From the NCBI GenBank assembly GCA_026392555.1, contig JAPLBW010000029.1, positions 1 through 6,472 on the forward strand: 6,472 bases of DNA. Direction: 5' to 3'. This DNA is from Actinomycetota bacterium (GTDB lineage: Bacteria; Actinomycetota; Actinomycetes; UBA12327). Below, piece after piece: positions 5,932-6,472 of this stretch. Numbering within the stretch: position 1 is the first letter of the stretch; each line of letters begins with the position of its first letter. Made by a program: the position numbers and the translations under genes. A model generated the notes under the pieces. That model was given only the letters and a program-made list of their open reading frames with translations, did no database searches and had not been told where the DNA came from.

Positions 5932-6472
5932 TTATCCGAATCGACCGGAGATGTAATCCTCAGTCGCTTTTTCAGTGGGTGAGCTAAAGATGTTGGCAGT
6001 GGTGTTCATTTCAATGAGCTTGCCCGGCTTGCCTGTTCCTGCAATGTTAAAGAACGCGGTGGCGTCAGATACTCGCGCGGCCTGCTGCATGTTGTGAGTC
6101 ACGATCACGATGGTGTAGCTCTGCTTGAGTTCGTGAATGAGCTCCTCAATGGCCAAAGTGGAGATTGGGTCCAGCGCGGAACATGGTTCGTCCATCAAGA
6201 GCACTTGTGGCTGAATCGCGATGGCGCGCGCGATACACAACCGCTGCTGCTGGCCACCCGAAAGCACGCTGCCCGGTCGGTCAAGGCGATCCTTGACTTC
6301 TTCCCACAGGTTGGCACCTCGAAGAGAGGCCTCCACCACGCCATCGATCTCCGAGCGTTTAGTGCGCTTCTTGAGCTTGATGCCAGCTATGACGTTTCCG
6401 TAGATAGACATCGTTGGGAATGGGTTGGGCTTTTGGAAAACCATTCCGATGGTTGAGCGCACGTTGACCGGA
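5932..6472 (-). CDS. pstB: Phosphate ABC transporter ATP-binding protein (3' part, cut by the window edge)
   Basis: PstB is the ATPase of the high-affinity phosphate importer PstSCAB and acts on the cytoplasmic face of the membrane with PstA and PstC. About 180 C-terminal residues are present; the N-terminus with the Walker A loop lies beyond the right edge. Visible in order are the Q-loop GMVFQKPNPFPTMSIY, RGANLWEEVKDRL, the ABC signature LSGGQQQRLCIARAI, Walker B VLLMDEPCSALDPIST, the H-loop IVIVTHNMQQAARVSD, and the typical PstB ending TEDYISGRFG. The NPFPTMSIY wording is PstB-specific and sets it apart from other ABC ATPases. The frame stays open to the edge, so the GTG at 6462 is an internal valine and not the start. 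The stop is TAA at 5932-5934. phoU, a common downstream partner, is not next to it; the HMA gene follows instead. Confidence 0.96.
   Translation of the reverse strand, partial: PVNVRSTIGMVFQKPNPFPTMSIYGNVIAGIKLKKRTKRSEIDGVVEASLRGANLWEEVKDRLDRPGSVLSGGQQQRLCIARAIAIQPQVLLMDEPCSALDPISTLAIEELIHELKQSYTIVIVTHNMQQAARVSDATAFFNIAGTGKPGKLIEMNTTANIFSSPTEKATEDYISGRFG

Noticed and set aside
1..6472. Mobile element, CRISPR array, defence cassette or RNA gene
   Set aside because: No transposase or integrase, terminal repeats, spaced repeat array, tRNA cloverleaf or rRNA segment was seen. All genes are housekeeping or small accessory types and gaps between them are short.

Overview
The window is a run of seven genes, all on the minus strand, from what looks like a member of the Actinomycetota. 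That assignment rests on protein style: a long PurC of about 300 residues, a 474-residue PurB and a PstB that all resemble my recollection of actinobacterial homologues. High use of GTG starts and a base composition in the mid-50s % GC (judged by eye) agree with it. I cannot name a genus.

In transcription order (right to left) the genes are: the 3' part of pstB (phosphate-import ATPase, cut by the right edge); a 67-residue copper-chaperone-like HMA protein; a 100-base spacer with three consecutive perfect hairpins; purA (adenylosuccinate synthetase, frameshifted); purD (GAR synthetase, with a conserved block missing); an S51-type serine peptidase related to dipeptidase E and cyanophycinase; purB (adenylosuccinate lyase); and purC (SAICAR synthetase). 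A GGAGG motif just before the left edge suggests that another gene follows. The last four genes are joined by three identical 4-base GTGA stop/start overlaps, so they almost certainly form one translationally coupled unit.

Functionally this is a purine biosynthesis cluster. PurD performs an early step, PurC and PurB convert CAIR to AICAR, and PurA and PurB convert IMP to AMP. The peptidase is the guest. If it is an aspartyl dipeptidase it could release aspartate, which PurC and PurA consume, but that is a hypothesis.

The most notable result is that two adjacent purine genes carry lesions. purA contains a perfect 35-base tandem duplication (5198-5267) that shifts the frame after codon 126; removing one copy restores a 435-residue enzyme exactly. 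purD lacks about 32 residues at P196/N197, in frame, including the otherwise invariant NTGGMGAY block. Either this genome has lost purine synthesis here, or the contig carries local assembly errors. The duplication has no extra matching base at either side, which favours an untrimmed contig join. I see no phage, IS element, CRISPR array, tRNA or rRNA, and no new defence-type system. No gap between genes exceeds about 100 bases.
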